DNA of 64,000 nucleotides from Spodoptera frugiperda. Its lineage: Eukaryota; Arthropoda; Insecta; Lepidoptera; Noctuidae. Each line of letters opens with the position of its first letter. Positions within the stretch are counted from its first letter, which is position 1. The DNA lies in the NCBI RefSeq assembly GCF_023101765.2, contig NC_064223.1:7714113-7778112 (forward strand). The letters run 5' to 3'. Under the pieces are notes generated by a model, which was not told the origin of the DNA, did no database searches, and saw only the letters and a list, made by a program, of their open reading frames with translations. Shown piece after piece: positions 23,101 to 36,028 of the stretch. The position numbers were made by a program, and so were the translations under genes.

Positions 23101-24698
23101 TTGCAGTGTAAATTAAATGCGAGATTATTACACTTCCATGCGTTCAACTAGAAGGGACCTTGTTTTACGTGGGCCGTTTTTCATGAATTACAAATGGCCG
23201 CCTCGTAATCCCAGTCAATCATTGTGAATTAAAAAAGAAAATTGCCTAGCTTGAGCGCTTGTCTTCGCATCTAAAGACGGCTTAATATAGAAAATTTAAA
23301 AACAATTATTCATTAATTAAAATAGGTTAAATTTTGTCTTTAATTTTGGTTGGGGTTATATACTATAGGTAAGTAGTTATATGCTAGTTTAATAATCGAT
23401 ATTTATTAATTAATTGGCGGTCCATTGTCTCTGCCTACCCCCATGGGACACACGTGTGAAGTTATGTACGTATGTTATTAATTAATCCAATAAATGGTTT
23501 TGAATTCATTGACACCCTAGTATAGCCACAAAATGATTGTAAGCGTAGTATGTGAATTCAGCTATATGCACATCCGTATTATAATAGTACCTAGAAGCTA
23601 CTTAAAACATAATAGAAGAAAAAAAAATCTTAGAATACTTGTTGTCTTTGACCTGACCAAAACAAATTAATAGGTAATATATTAGTATTATTACCTATTT
23701 ATCATTATTGTATTCTCATTATGAAATAGTTTCTAAATACTTAGGTGCGAAGATTCATGTCTCTATCAAAAGTTTACTAAGGGAAATACTACTTATTACT
23801 TATGGGTATAATTGAAAAAAGACACAGTAGGTAAATACATGGTAAGGTACCTTCATAGAGGACAAATCTTGATTTATTCTTCATTTAAGTATGAATTACG
23901 TTCCATTTAAATGAAAACCGCCGCTTATCTATACGCGGGTGCACTATAATTAGTTTCAAAATAATTGTACTATTACATTTTATTTCATTATTTCTCACAA
24001 TTTCACTGTTTGGTTTTTGTGATGTTATTTTATAAATATTTATTTGTCAAATTGACATTTTGAAATCTATTATTTTTGGTGTAGTAAAAATAGGCTCTTT
24101 TAATGCAACCTCCTTTGTAATTAAAATCAAATGAGGCTCAATTGCAAACCAAACTACTCTATGCTATTTCAAAGTAAATATCTACAGTTTTTTTTAACGT
24201 CTTTGATCTACACGATAACAATATTAGGAATTCGAAATTTAAATAACGTAACATCAACAAATTCCATCGTCAAACATTTGAAGTGAAATTTCTGCGAGAT
24301 TTCAGGTAGGTGTACCTATTCAGGAAATAGTGAGCTTATGGAAGCTCACTATTTCTCTAGAAGGTTCAACATGCGTGAATGTGACATTGTACAGGATATT
24401 GGTCGGGAGTTTTAGCTCGGTCGTGAAAAGAGTTACATTTTCTTATGTCCAACGTTTGGCTACCAACGAATGTCGCAGTTGACATGAAAGAACATCTTCA
24501 GGTGGCTTATGTAGGAGCTGAATTTAAGATCTAGATCTCACGGTAACATTGGACGACTTTGAGTTCAAAGAAAGCAAAGTTTAACTTATTGCTGTAAGAT
24601 TTTGTAGATCCATGCACAGATAGAAACACAAATAATAATTAAAAATACTAAAATCATGTACCTAAGCATGGTGAAATTAAAAATTATTACTTACCCAT
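20174..24698 (-). CDS. small single-pass membrane protein, 93 aa, start codon split from body by a 4.2-kb intron
   Basis: Exon 2 (20174-20451) has a clean acceptor (ACATTTTTCAG) and needs one preceding base to continue its frame upstream. The proposed exon 1 ends at 24695 with ATG-G then GTAAGT, supplying exactly that base, in a good start context (CGAAATGG) with an in-frame TGA upstream. The joined protein starts MGPSFKAVTDAMKSK and has one membrane helix at about residues 40-57 (LLVYTVLTFVVVFLIYM), a basic N-side, and a 35-residue C-side tail rich in Pro/His/Arg. I do not recognise it. If the exon 1 link is wrong, translation could begin at the internal ATG at 20422 (82 aa). Confidence 0.5.
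21331..21909. mobile_element. non-autonomous hAT-like element with a non-LTR fragment inside
   Basis: The left end TAGTGATGTAACGAA (21331-21345) and the right end read inverted, TAGTGATGTAGGTAACGAA (21891-21909), form terminal inverted repeats that differ by a 4-base gap. Flanking octamers ATAGGTAC (21323-21330) and GTAGGTAC (21910-21917) match at 7 of 8 positions, as expected for a hAT target duplication. Both inner flanks are rich in ATTCGCATTCGC-type repeats. A retrotransposon piece at 21592-21850 interrupts it. Confidence 0.75.
21592..21850 (-). pseudogene. 3' end of a non-LTR retrotransposon reverse-transcriptase ORF
   Basis: The minus-strand frame at 21632-21847 reads RTAREWNSLPESVFPDGYNL then GVFKAQVNRLLMGRRAP and a stop, a characteristic C-terminus of Jockey/CR1-like lepidopteran reverse transcriptases. 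The rest of the element is missing (5'-truncated). It sits inside the hAT-like element at 21331-21909. A shorter decayed relative lies at 22978-23110. Confidence 0.8.
22441..22576. repeat. nested AT-rich palindromes
   Basis: Alternating copies of TTAATTAACATTAATAATG and its near-complement run from 22441 to 22545, then TAGCTAAGCTATATAA pairs with TTTATATAGCTTAGCTA at 22543-22575. The stretch could fold into large hairpins or cruciforms. Confidence 0.8.
22978..23110 (-). pseudogene. second, decayed non-LTR 3' fragment
   Basis: GATGATGCGGCCTACGATGG then AGCAACCTATTCACTCGCGCC matches the corresponding part of 21592-21850, including the CAACCTATTCACT segment. The frame is broken. Confidence 0.65.
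24324..24355. repeat. perfect 14-bp stem, 4-base loop
   Basis: GAAATAGTGAGCTT (24324-24337) is followed by ATGG and then AAGCTCACTATTTC (24342-24355), an exact inverted repeat. The stem is too short for a typical microRNA precursor. It lies in the proposed 4.2-kb intron of the small membrane protein gene. Confidence 0.6.
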
Positions 24699-24898
24699 TT
24701 CGATGGACTGAACAGTTGATGACTGGACGTATATTCACTCCGTAATTTGTCGTGGTTTCGATTCCCATATACCGAAGAACAAATGATCACATGATAAGTA
24801 ACATGTTTAATATCACATTCTATTAACTGTAATGCAACCACGACTATGACAACGACACGGAGAAAATACACTAGCACTACACGTTTTAGACAAACTGA

Positions 24899-26827
24899 AA
24901 TTAAATGAAAACATTATGATGAACTTAAAATTCCAGGAACCTGTAATAGCTTTTTAAAAAACTAAATGTTAATGTAACGTTGCTGTATAAAAATGAAGGA
25001 AAATTCCGAGAACGTTAATTGCTATCTGTAGATAATGATAAACATAAAGGAGATCAATCCGAAGGGAAGTTTAATATTGATGAGCCGACGACGCGCGTCC
25101 GAACGGCGGCCATCTATAAAAATATTAATTGCTGTCCTGTTCGCCTCGTAAACAATTCAGTGCACATGAAATATTTAGTACCTATACACGTTAAGTGTTA
25201 CTTTTTATTTTAACTACACAAAAACTTGGCTTTGCTTGCGAATTTTATTTTTCATTGTAACTACGCAGCAACCGATTTATGCACAAATGAGTCATGTAAC
25301 TAGATTTCAGATAAACCGATTCATTGATATCTCCCGAACATTTCAATTTGGGAGCGTCTAAATTATAGATGAGAGCGAGATTAAAACGACAATCTGTTCC
25401 AAACGTTATCATTTTCCAATTGTAAAGTTAATGGCGTTTGGCATAAGGTTCAGAATGGTTTCCTTTGCTCGGGGGTGGTTTAAGCAGGCTTTATTTCGTA
25501 TTTGAATCGGGGAGTCAAATCAGGTTGGTAATAACGTTTTGCAAAACAGCAACGGGAATGCACCGGAGACGTATTGGCATAGAACATTTTGTGTTGTGAA
25601 ATACTAGCTACTACTACCACTCGAAGCTGTACTCTCCTGTACGGTACCGGTCACGGAACGAGTGCAGTATCTAATTGGTAATCAAAAAGCACTCGTGTGT
25701 TGTACATGTTAGATTTGCGATCAATTTAGGTGGAACTACAGCTCTGTATTGAATCATTGAAGAGTTTGATGGATATTTCTAGTGTGTTTCAAACGGTTGC
25801 ATCTATAGGTTAAGTGTTTGTTAGCTAGTTTTTAGCAGGGAAAGATATAGCTTTAACGACATCAAAAAAAAAAAAAGAATTGAAAATGGACTCTTAATTC
25901 ATTGGGTTCCATTAATGATTCAAAATTTTCTTTTAGTAGGTAATTTCCACAATATAAGGTTTGAATTGAAAATTAATGACTGAATTAATGATTTAAAATG
26001 TATTTACAGTTTAAATGTATTTAGCAGAATAATCTCTTTGTTTGGATTAATTAATGGTTTCTGTTAGACGTTCTCCGTGGCCTATTGGACCTGTAATTAG
26101 TTTTCTCAAGGGTTGGAGTTGAAAGGGCGAAACCGGGATTTCCGTTATCTATTCAATAGGTCAATAATACTTAACTTTTAAATGTGTAAATACACTTGGA
26201 CTAAAACATCTCCTTATTTAACTGTTCAACGCAGAAAAATATCCTTGTGCTTAACCTGTTTCAACCGTAATGAAGGATTACCATCACACATTATGCAATG
26301 TATGTAGGTGTAACATAGGTAAAAAGGCCTTGAAGGGTCATTGCCAACATTGACAATCGATATCTTGCCTAGCCGCATAAAAACTACGTAAACAGCATCG
26401 TACACCAACTAAAACATAGATACAACACGCGTGACTTGTTCACTGTTTAAACTGAGGATAAAAGGTGCAATGACCTTTAGTTTTCTTTCTAGGGAACCAC
26501 TATTTTGTATGGAAAGCACTGTTCACCGGTTTTCCACGAGCAAACGAGTCATGCAATGTAGTCGAGAGCGTTTGTGTAAATGTTGAAAATTTTGAAATAT
26601 TCGCATAAGTACATTACTGGTGCTTCGGCTTTCGGTTCAACTGACGTTGACGTAAGAAAAATTGTAGTTTGTATTGTAGTGTACGATACTGTTTTATTTT
26701 TTTGTAAACCAAATGGTTTTGCTTAAAATCCAAGAATATACTGACTTCAGTGAAACAATCACGCTATGCTAGGTCTTTCGATAGTGTTCAAGATCTACGT
26801 ATTTAGTTGTAGTAAATAGCACCAAAG
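24899..26827. other. AT-rich region without a supported gene
   Basis: Apart from a possible promoter and 5' exon of the small membrane protein gene near the left edge, I see only short chance frames on both strands. Confidence 0.4.
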
Positions 26828-27102
26828 TGTGGGAGAGCCATGCTTTGGCACGAATGAGCCGGCTCGACCGGAGTGATACCACGGCTTCACAGAAAACCGA
26901 CGTGAAACACTGCTTGCGTTGTGTGAGTGAGGTTATCGGAGGCCCAATTACCCAATGTTCCCAATCCCCGATTACCCAACAACCCTTAAATATCTAGCCC
27001 CCAAAAGGCCGGCAACGCACTTGTAACGTCTCTGATGCTTCAAGTGTCATTGCTTACCATCAGGTGATCTGTCTGCTCGTTTACCGGCTTATTCTATAAA
27101 AG
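26828..27102 (+). repeat. Metulj-like SINE, near full length
   Basis: The sequence opens with GTGGGAGAGCCATGCTTTGG, continues through CGGCTCGACCGGAGTGATAC and CCGGCAACGCACTTGTAACG, and ends with CATCAGGTGATCTGTCTGCT, CGTTTACCGG and CTTATTCTATAAAAG. This arrangement is a very common lepidopteran short repeat that I recall as the Metulj SINE family; the name is tentative. Confidence 0.7.
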
Positions 27103-29960
27103 AAACACCCAATAAAACGATAACTAGGCAAACTAAAGCATTATAAATAGTTACAATATGTACTTTTATTTACTAGCTAAGCATGTCTACAAAGTTAGGT
27201 AAAAATAGTTACAACAATATCAATTTTGCCAATCAATTTAAGTACCAATAAGAGCTTGTAACCATACAGCAGAGAATCTTTATCTAAATACCTTCATATT
27301 ACTCCCACGAATTGGACCTTTTTATTTGAGTACCTATCAATAAGGAAAAATATTAAAAGATACATGTAAATATAAATAGACGGACTCCGTGGAAATAGAT
27401 ATCTGTATCCATCAAATATCGACGGTCTTTTGAAATTATTTTCAACCATATCATATCTTTGCTCTTTTGTGTGTATTAAAACATCGTATGTAATGCCCCC
27501 AGCATGAATCATCAATAGCCTGAGATCAGTCCATTACTGGACTTTGGAACATCCTCTGCACATGGAGGGTTTACTATATATAATCTCCAGTCTCCATATT
27601 GCAGTTCAAAAAGGTTCAGTTAGACTTAAACAAAAGTTTTCAAAAGTAATCAAAATATGTGGTTTACAGTCATTCCTGGTGCTCATGGGAATGGTATCAC
27701 GATGGCAAAAAGTAATTGTAATGTTGTATAGTTATAGTAACAACTGCTGTTGCTACTTATATTGCTCGGGTTTGTATTCAATATAAGATTAAAACTGTTA
27801 ACAATAAATGCAAGTTCCAATTGAATGACGTCGAGATGACAAATGAAGCCATATTTCGGAGTTGAGCTCCTGATTTACACCCGGTTTCTGTCAGGATTAA
27901 TTAAATCTGTTGCGATATAAATACAAAAATGAATCTGATTGTTTGACTGTACCTTAATATAAGGGTTGATCGTAACAATCAATCATATATTGACGCTTCG
28001 TTTATGAGACTTTCACTTATTTATTTATTTTTATAATATCAATAGGTCTAATGTTTTTTATTAGGAGCAAAGGAGATGGATTAAAATTGCCACACGTCCT
28101 CAAAAGATACAAATGTATAAAATAATATGGCATACTTCATTTTTTACACCTTCATATGAAAACACTGCTATGAAAATAGTTTGAGATTTTACTTATTTCT
28201 CCTGAATCCTGGAGACCGGAGACTTGACTTTATTACTACGGAGACTACTTTAGAAATAAACTTTCAAATAAAAAAAATAATTAAATCGGTTGCAATACCT
28301 CTTTAATCAAACTAAAATTCCAAGAACGAAAGATATCAAGGATTACATAAAGTCAGATGCGGCTTTAGAAGAACTTTAACTTTTGTTCCATAAACAATTT
28401 GCTGAGACAAAGACACACGTAGGTTCTACTTATCGAGCAAAATAATTAACTTAAATAAAACTGGTGTAATTTTATTGTTTACGTTTACGAACGTTTTCAT
28501 TTGCGAGTCTTCCAAGTATACGGAGCTGTTAACTTAAACTCCGGTATTTATAATGAGCTCAACAACACCGACAAACATACCTCTGTCACTCTCATCCTGA
28601 ACAAATACACGAAGTTGGAGTGAGACAAAGTACTGTCGGAATTAGTGCCGTTTTAATTTTATGAATACAGAGAAAATACATTGATGTCTTAGTTTAAAGC
28701 AATCTTCACGCTTGTTAGGCTCTCTTTAGGGGTTCAACAGTTTTCCTTTTGAGAATTAAATAAACAATATAATTTATGAATAAGTTAATATTATGCTTAT
28801 ATTTTGAGGATCTTCGCAATGGTTTTATGTTTTTAGCGATTAAGTAAGTGTGTAAGTTTTAAGCAATTCTAAGAACAAGCCAAGTATTTTCAAGGTAAAG
28901 TACCCTACCTATACCTATTTCCCTAAAGACGTGTCGTATCAGACGAAGCACCTTCAGGACTTCAGCACAGACAGCACAGAACCCGTCTCTTAAAAAGGAC
29001 TGTTAGTTTCCACTAGGGTGGTTGTAGAAGGGTGATAATCTCAATATCCCAAGTCTTTTTACCCAAAATCTTTCCCCCAAAACATTTCAATACAGTTTTC
29101 TGTGTAATATATACTAAAAACGATGAGATTCTACTTCTTTAAAAAATAAAATTTACAAATTCGTAAGAGAATTTTCAAGTTCAAAGTCAGTTAGACAGGT
29201 AAGTAAGGGAGTCGATATCGTTCCGCCACCTTTGCCCCATGGCCACTGGGAATGTTGCCATAAATCTAAAACTTTTTACACTTTAAAATAGATAAGGAGG
29301 TATATCGAACAGTTTAAAACAAAAAAACATTCCAAATGACGTATGTTTTTAAAGTAAGACAGATTTAAACATCTGGACTTTTAAGAATAATTCGTAAGGA
29401 CCTCTTCTTATCGGGAAAACGTAGCAAGTAAAAGTTTTGCGATTACAGATAGTTCGAATACAACAGCTGAATGAGTGGGAGTCCCCTACATATGCTTCAA
29501 AGTGCTAACTCCAACTATGTCTATAAAGTAAAACACACGATCATAAAGCTACATCAATTTTATAAAGGTAAATCTGTAACAACTCTGTAAAGTAACTCCA
29601 TATTCCCATACTTGCTCCACAATAACTCGTATTAACTCAACTGAGCTATGATTTATGTAAGTTTCGTTATTACCCTTGAATGAGAAGTTAAGCAAATCCC
29701 GTCTTACGAGTATAGGCTTACTAAGTTTTATCGGGCGGTCCATAAGTGGCATAAATCACCTTTATCGCGTACTCCGATACTTACTTACTGCATCACGAAT
29801 ACGCTTCACTTCACTTACAACTTTGTGATCGGTGCTCAATCGCTCATATCTACATATTAGCTGTTTAATGCACTTCTCACATTTTAAAGAAAGATATATT
29901 TTTTGTTCTTTATAAATAAAAAGTAATTTTTAGCTAGATTTCTGCTTTTGTACTATCTAC
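27103..29960. other. AT-rich region without a supported gene
   Basis: Only short frames of no recognisable content occur here (for example a 67-codon minus-strand frame ending at 29549). No convincing exon or repeat was found. Confidence 0.4.
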
Positions 29961-30115
29961 CTCGGAGGACGTCCACCTACAAGGTGGACAGACGACCTGT
30001 TTAAGGTCGCAAGGAGCTGCTGGATACAGGTCGCTTCCAACCGGCCAATCTGGAAGTCATTGGGGGCGGCCTATGTTCAGCAGTGGTCGTCTTGTGGCTG
30101 AAATGATGATGATGT
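29961..30115 (+). pseudogene. RTE-type retrotransposon C-terminal fragment
   Basis: From 29967 the plus strand reads GRPPTRWTDDLFKVARSCW, then PIWKSLGAAYVQQW and a stop at 30099-30101, followed by the ATGATGATG tail. This is the typical end of the RTE-clade reverse-transcriptase ORF in Lepidoptera. Everything upstream of it is missing, so it is a 5'-truncated dead copy. Confidence 0.85.
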
Positions 30116-31552
30116 ATCCCTGCCTTTACTACCTGCATAGTTCCCTCTCTACATTAATCATACGTTTAAAAGAAAAATTGTCTAGTATTACGTTAGGTCC
30201 TTAAGAGAGCTATTTAGGCACTGACTTAAGATTTAATTTTTTTAAATAAGCCTTTATGAACTTACTCACATACATACAACGACAACTGATTTACATACGT
30301 TAAATGCACCACACCCACAAGCCGAGAATATTAAACTATGGAAATATTCCAAAAAGTTCTGTTTAGTTGTCCTATGATACCCTTACTAGGTTTTGGGATT
30401 TGTAATATTAATCCATTTTATTCCATTTAAGTTGGTGCAGACAATTTGGAAGCAAACTCATTCGATTTGTGGTGTCCAGGGACATGTCATCGGTTACCCA
30501 ATTCGTATTTAGGTAAGTATTTTAATTTGATGTAAGCTGGACGATATGATAAGACCAGATACGTGATTAAATAATTAGAAAATTAATTTTACATAGTATA
30601 GATATTTTTATTGAATATATCGTCGATAGTCGCAAACGCAGCTGCTGATCTCCATCTTCAACAGATTTTTTTTGTGGTGTTCTATCCAGCTCCTTTGACC
30701 CATCCAAAGAAAAATAGGTTCACTCACTACCATGAGAAAATAACATACCTAATTGGCGGAAAGTGGGTGTATTTATTGTAAGTAGGCACTTATATCTGAT
30801 AATATACCAAATTGATATCTACTTTTCTGTTTCACAAAAATAGCGAACCACCAATACCGACAGTCCAGTCCAGTGCAATGACCAAACTTAGCCATTTGCG
30901 GTATTCTATTTCGGGAAGGTCCATTTCCTATAAACCACCAATATCGAGCACACCTCTTAATTGGGCCCCGATATAGTAAGTTTATTGACTAGAAAATAGA
31001 GCAGCTTATAGTATTAAAAAATAAAAATTAGGTACTTAATGGCAGTTTATAGTATCAAAAAATGTAAATTAATGGCTATACTATGATTATGGCTTAATAT
31101 ATCCTTGTAACATTTTATGTAATAGGTAAATAGGCTTATATAAATAATGTCTATAATTATAAATATAACAGGTACTCTTCCATATATTTGTCAAGAACTG
31201 TAAATGTTGCGTATGCGCAAAATATTTACATTTGAAATCTGAGTAAAATTTGTGTTGAAAATATTGTGACAGGAATTAATGAATTGTGTAATATGTTGAT
31301 TGGAAAGTAAAGTAGAATGTAGTTTGTGTTAGGACGATATCAGACAGTAATACAAATAAGTATTATATGGCAACATCAAATAATTTCAGTACCTCAAATA
31401 ATTTACATTCAAAGTAATAGAAAGGAGAGCGCGTTTCTAATTGGCCAGTACGAACGAGCCGACAGTACATACTAAGGGTACAGATCAGAACCAATGCGAG
31501 TAAAATCAACAGTCAAATCCATTAGTTTTTGGATGGGCTAGGTAAACAAGGA

Positions 31553-31622
31553 GACGGAGCACAGCCTGATGTTAAGCAACCGGCGCCGCTCATAGACAAT
31601 CGCAACACCAGAGGAATAACTT
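31553..31622 (-). repeat. Metulj-like SINE fragment, reverse orientation
   Basis: CACAGCCTGATGTTAAGCAA then ACAATCGCAACACCAGAGG is the reverse complement of the 3' part of the element family seen at 26828-27102 (ATCAGGTG end), including a section missing from that copy. Confidence 0.5.
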
Positions 31623-31693
31623 TTGGGGATTTCCGAATAGCGATTATAATTAAAAATCTAATTAGTCTGTCTGTTAGGTAATGAAAAATTATA

Positions 31694-31844
31694 AGACACG
31701 TAATTTTTTATTTGACACATAAGATAACAATACTTAGATAAAACGAATTAAAGTTTAGGAGTGGAAGAAAATACGTCATTTCTACGTAGGAAACTTACTA
31801 AAGACTTAAAAGTGACGTCACGCGATATTTCAAATCGATATATC
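31694..31844 (+). repeat. dispersed repeat family, copy 1
   Basis: AGACACGTAATTTTTTATTT, AGATAACAATACTTAGATAA, AAGTTTAGGAGTGGAAG and AAAAGTGACGTCACGCGATA appear in the same order, inverted, at 45813-45957. Identity by eye is roughly 80%. It includes the palindrome TGACGTCA. The element class is unknown. Confidence 0.75.
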
Positions 31845-32589
31845 TCCGAAAGTGTTTGATTCGTAAGAAAAAAAAAATACAAGACGAACATTAAAATAAA
31901 AATTAGTCATTTACCCTATTGAGGTAGCCTCACTCATACGACGAAACAAAGCATGTACATCAATGGACATTGGACCATGTAAATACTCCCATATTGTTCA
32001 GATCAATTATATTGATGCTGACACTCCACATTAATGACATTATAAAACCTACAATGGAGTATATTAAACCACAGCGTACGTGCGATCAGATCAAGTGGGT
32101 TGTGGCAGTTAATATTACAATTGAATTAGACCTGCTAATCCGATATCATGCTAATTTGCTTGCATGTAATAAACACGTTAATTATCGTAAGACTATACAT
32201 ATACTAATAGATCATGTATAATTTCAACGTAGAGAATACATTTTAAAAGGTACTTATCCACAAAAGATAAGAATTTAGTTTTTCTGACTCAGAATCCTAC
32301 TGTAGATGAATTTTTTTGAGCAAATAAAGTCGTTTACCTGCTTTAGATTTCAAAAGATAATTTCTCAGTAACGTCTAACTTACCCTTGAATTGAAACGGC
32401 GTATGAGTTTATTTCCGACATGTGACATTAAGTAATACTGAGCGCCATTTGTGCAAGAGTGATAGCCAAGTGTGATTCACATAATTTAAATAGACAGTAA
32501 AAAGTACAATCAGGTGATTTGTATGGATGACATAAAAATTATAATATTTAACATGATGACGTGTGTAGGGGCGGTCATTGAGAGAGTGA

Positions 32590-32898
32590 CATGAATGGCA
32601 GTCGCGCATGCGCGCAGGCTCCGCTTTCAGAGAGATATAAGCACGCCGCCCGAGCCCATCGACACACAACTTTGGCGCGCCCAAACGTTCCAACAGAGAA
32701 CTTGGCGACGGACAACATATTATATACTCTCAATATAACAACCTCATTTAACTTCAATATATTTATTTCTCAACAACGACATCCTCCAGTGAGTTGTGAC
32801 TAAGTTTTTTAAGTGAATTCTACTTTAGCAAAACATTTTCCGCGAACTTTTAGTTACTTTCGAAGTTTTCGTCGGCGCGACAACTCTGTCGGTCGGAG
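32590..32898 (+). promoter_or_regulatory. candidate promoter and non-coding first exon
   Basis: A G+C-rich island in an AT-rich desert contains the 12-bp palindrome CGCGCATGCGCG (32603-32614, like an NRF-1 site) and TATAAG at 32636-32641. A start site would be expected near 32665. The region ends at a good donor, GGAG then GTGAGT, so the first exon would finish at 32898. The short frame from the ATG at 32591 stops at 32803 and begins upstream of the expected start site, so it is probably not translated. The acceptor at 35583-35584 is a possible partner. Confidence 0.35.
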
Positions 32899-35584
32899 GT
32901 GAGTGCACTATTATACTTTATTTTAATTGTCATTTAAACATCATGAGATTACTGTTGTTTTACTTATAAAATATAAAAAATATATTACACGAAAATAGTT
33001 ATAACACAATATTTTAATTAAAAATCGTTCGGTCACGTTAGATATAAAATATAATAAATATTAGGGATAGAAACTCTGTAAGCAGAACAAAAATATATAT
33101 TTTTTTAAATATATGAAGATTTTTTTAAATATCCCAAAAAGTAAATGGGTAATATTTGAAATATTTTTTTTGAGAACCGTAAAAACATTATAAAATTGTA
33201 CCATATCTAGATATTTTATTATATTGCTATATTCTACAAAGATAATAAAGTTTATAAACATAAAGTAACAATATACGCTAGTATAACATTTTATAATGTT
33301 CATGTAACATGACTCACGTACAGTTAATAATACACAAAACACACTGTTGACTTTGCAAGCATTTTGGACATATTTATTAATAGATTACACTATATATGAT
33401 GTAATGTACGACTTGATTAAAATCATACCAAACGAGATAAGATAAAAGAGGGTTCAACAATTATTGTCGTATAGTTAGGTAACATATAACACATACCTAT
33501 GACTATATTACGGGCCGAAAGCGTGTGTTAGGATGTTAGAAAATTTCCAACAAGTTTCCTCGTTATTTGCTTTATCAAACGAATTAAACAGACATGGTTG
33601 TAAAAATTCCGTTCCGACGGATTGTTACAAACTCCGCGATCTAGTTTCTATATGTAATTGCAGATTTTTAGTTGTTAACTAGGCAGAAAATATGGTGAGA
33701 TGCTCAAAATGAATTATTGCATATTCAATACTTTTTTGTCCATTTAGTACGTAATTATTTTAACTGTTATGCAATTTGTCAACTTATGTCGTTGTGCAAT
33801 TTAAAATAAACAGTACCTGTATCAATAAAAAATATCACTCAATTTTCAGCATTTAAATAAATCTGTGTCGTAATTGTAGGAGTTGGAAAAATAACGCCAC
33901 TTTTCTCGGTGTCGTCGAAGCTTAATTGTTTTATGTTCCCCGGCGCAATAAATTAAGAAATTACATTTAAATCACAGCGCAATTTAAGTGAACCGGAGCC
34001 GAGTAAAAAATTAAATGACTAAATAAACCGACGAATTGAAAAATATTGCGGCGAATGAGGGAAAGGGGAATGTGCGGACAGTCTTGCGACGGAACGCTCG
34101 AGAGATCTTAGTTCTGTACATTTTCCGGCTTCTTGGTGAAGCACGAAGCACTGTAATTAAAGAAATTCATACAATAACGTGCGATATGGCATTGCCACGT
34201 ACGAACTATTTTTAATACTTCTTTTGTGTTCACTGCACAAATAATACAAACTACAATAAAACCGCAGCACTAGTTATTTCATTTTGAAGAAAGGTAATAT
34301 TATTTTTTGTCTCCAAACTTTTTCTTCATTAAAAACAATTAATTACGAGTTTGCAATAACAATATTCCGATATAATGGTTAAAATAATCCCGCGGCATGC
34401 GGCATGATAAACTATTTACAATTAAGATAAAATTATGATATTTATATTTAGTCTAATGAGATTACAAAGAGCAATGATGTATTGCTCATGTTATCTGGAG
34501 ATTCCCGTGTTTCATAAAAAAGTATATTTATATTTAGTAAAAATGATATTGTTATAAATTAAAGATAACAAAAGTACATGACATTACACAATACATACAT
34601 ATATACCTTTGTCAGATTATACTCGTTTGAACTTTGGTTTCGGTATTCATTGTATAGAATATTGGGATCCAATTTTCTCATTCTCGTTGTTTTATGTTCC
34701 GCAGATTAAGAATGATAAGGATACAACTCTTAATTTCACCTGAGGGTATCATAATTTACTTATTGATGTGCTATCTCACGCGTTTGAACTTATTACCTTA
34801 TTCCCAAAAGACTGTTGTTACAAAAAATGTTTTCAGAATTTGCCAAATACCGAAAAAGGTTACACACGTTTTTTTTTGTAATTTGCGCTTTCAAATGCAA
34901 AGATTAAACACAGATAATGTTATAAGTACATGACAAATCAACTGCTATTAGATATAAAAGAACACTAAAAGCTATTTTGAACCGTTTATCTGCTACTTCG
35001 TGTCAATTACAGTTTATCAGATTTTTATGTTATAATATTAACGCTAATGATGACAACGTGCATTGGGGTTCCATCAGAAAATTATCATACACTACAAACA
35101 ACCGATAATTCACGGGACGTGGGAATTTTGACAAAATGACGACATAACTACTTACCTAACTTACCTAACTTCATTTACTAAGTTATTTTTTGCATTTAAC
35201 TTTACAAAAGCCACGCGCCAATTTTGATTAAATTTTGAATAATTTAGTAAAAAAAAGCATAAGTTTGAAAACAAGTTTTAATGTTGTGTCGTTACATATT
35301 TTATTTAACGTTATCTTTACGAAGTGCATACTTTGTGTAATGAAAGAGTATAGTGATTGCGTCTTGTGATACTGCATCAAAAGGCGTGCTAGTGACGTAT
35401 GTAGGTCTGAGGTTTGAGATTAAAGGGAATATATAGTAACATTACATCTATTCACTATCTTAAACTACGGATCTACAAAGTTGACAGGCTCTGGTATCTG
35501 GTGTCCGCAGCCCGTTGTATAGTGGGCAGACTGAGCAGAGCATTGTGCGTCCGTGGCACACGCTCTGTACACTATTTTATTTAG

Positions 35585-35692
35585 TTTACGAAATGTTTGC
35601 TCGGTACATATTTACGCGGTACAATGAATTCCATGAGTCCGAGAGCTCATAACAATAAGCAAAAGTTTGCAGCAGAAATGCGGAACACGGCG
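35585..35692 (+). CDS. candidate start-codon exon of a plus-strand gene
   Basis: A good acceptor (ATTTTATTTAG, ending 35584) and donor (GTAAGT from 35693) bound this exon. From the ATG at 35624 (context ACAATGA) it reads MNSMSPRAHNNKQKFAAEMR then NTA, ending in phase 0. An overlapping 19-residue upstream frame starts at 35593 and stops at 35652. No downstream exon was found in the window, so the gene would continue beyond a very long intron. The protein is not recognised. This is a pattern-based guess. Confidence 0.3.
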
Positions 35693-36028
35693 GTAAGTGG
35701 GATCGGGAGAAACAATAGGTGTTCTTGTGACGGTTCCTGAATAATTACTGCAAGCCCTCCGACTTTACTCCTGTAGCTGGTTCCACTTCATTGTCAGATA
35801 ATCTCTGTTCACCAACAGTTCCCTATCAACAAACGTAATCTTATTGTTCAGTAACAATTAATTGAGACGGAAGTTTGATCGTTCAGGAAATTATCATTTC
35901 AAGTTAAGTGACGAACTGTGTCTTTTTGCAAAAGTTTATCAGACTTTACTTTTGATAGGAATAAAACTTTACGTTTCTGTTCATAATTATTTTAATTTGG
36001 AGAATCAAATAAGTAGACGTACCTTTAT

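Noticed and set aside
24677..24877. Minus-strand frame with a hydrophobic, signal-peptide-like start
   Set aside because: It begins at GTG; no in-frame ATG precedes it and a stop lies upstream. Joined to the exon at 20451 in this frame it soon meets a stop. The same DNA fits better as 5' untranslated sequence before the ATG at 24698.
30441..30512. 72-base plus-strand exon with GTAAGT donor
   Set aside because: Acceptor, donor and an open phase-1 frame exist, but it is short, isolated and unsupported by neighbours; such arrangements arise by chance in this much DNA.
33061..33342. 93-codon minus-strand frame
   Set aside because: Composition is dominated by Phe, Ile, Tyr and Lys from AT-rich DNA; no evidence of coding.
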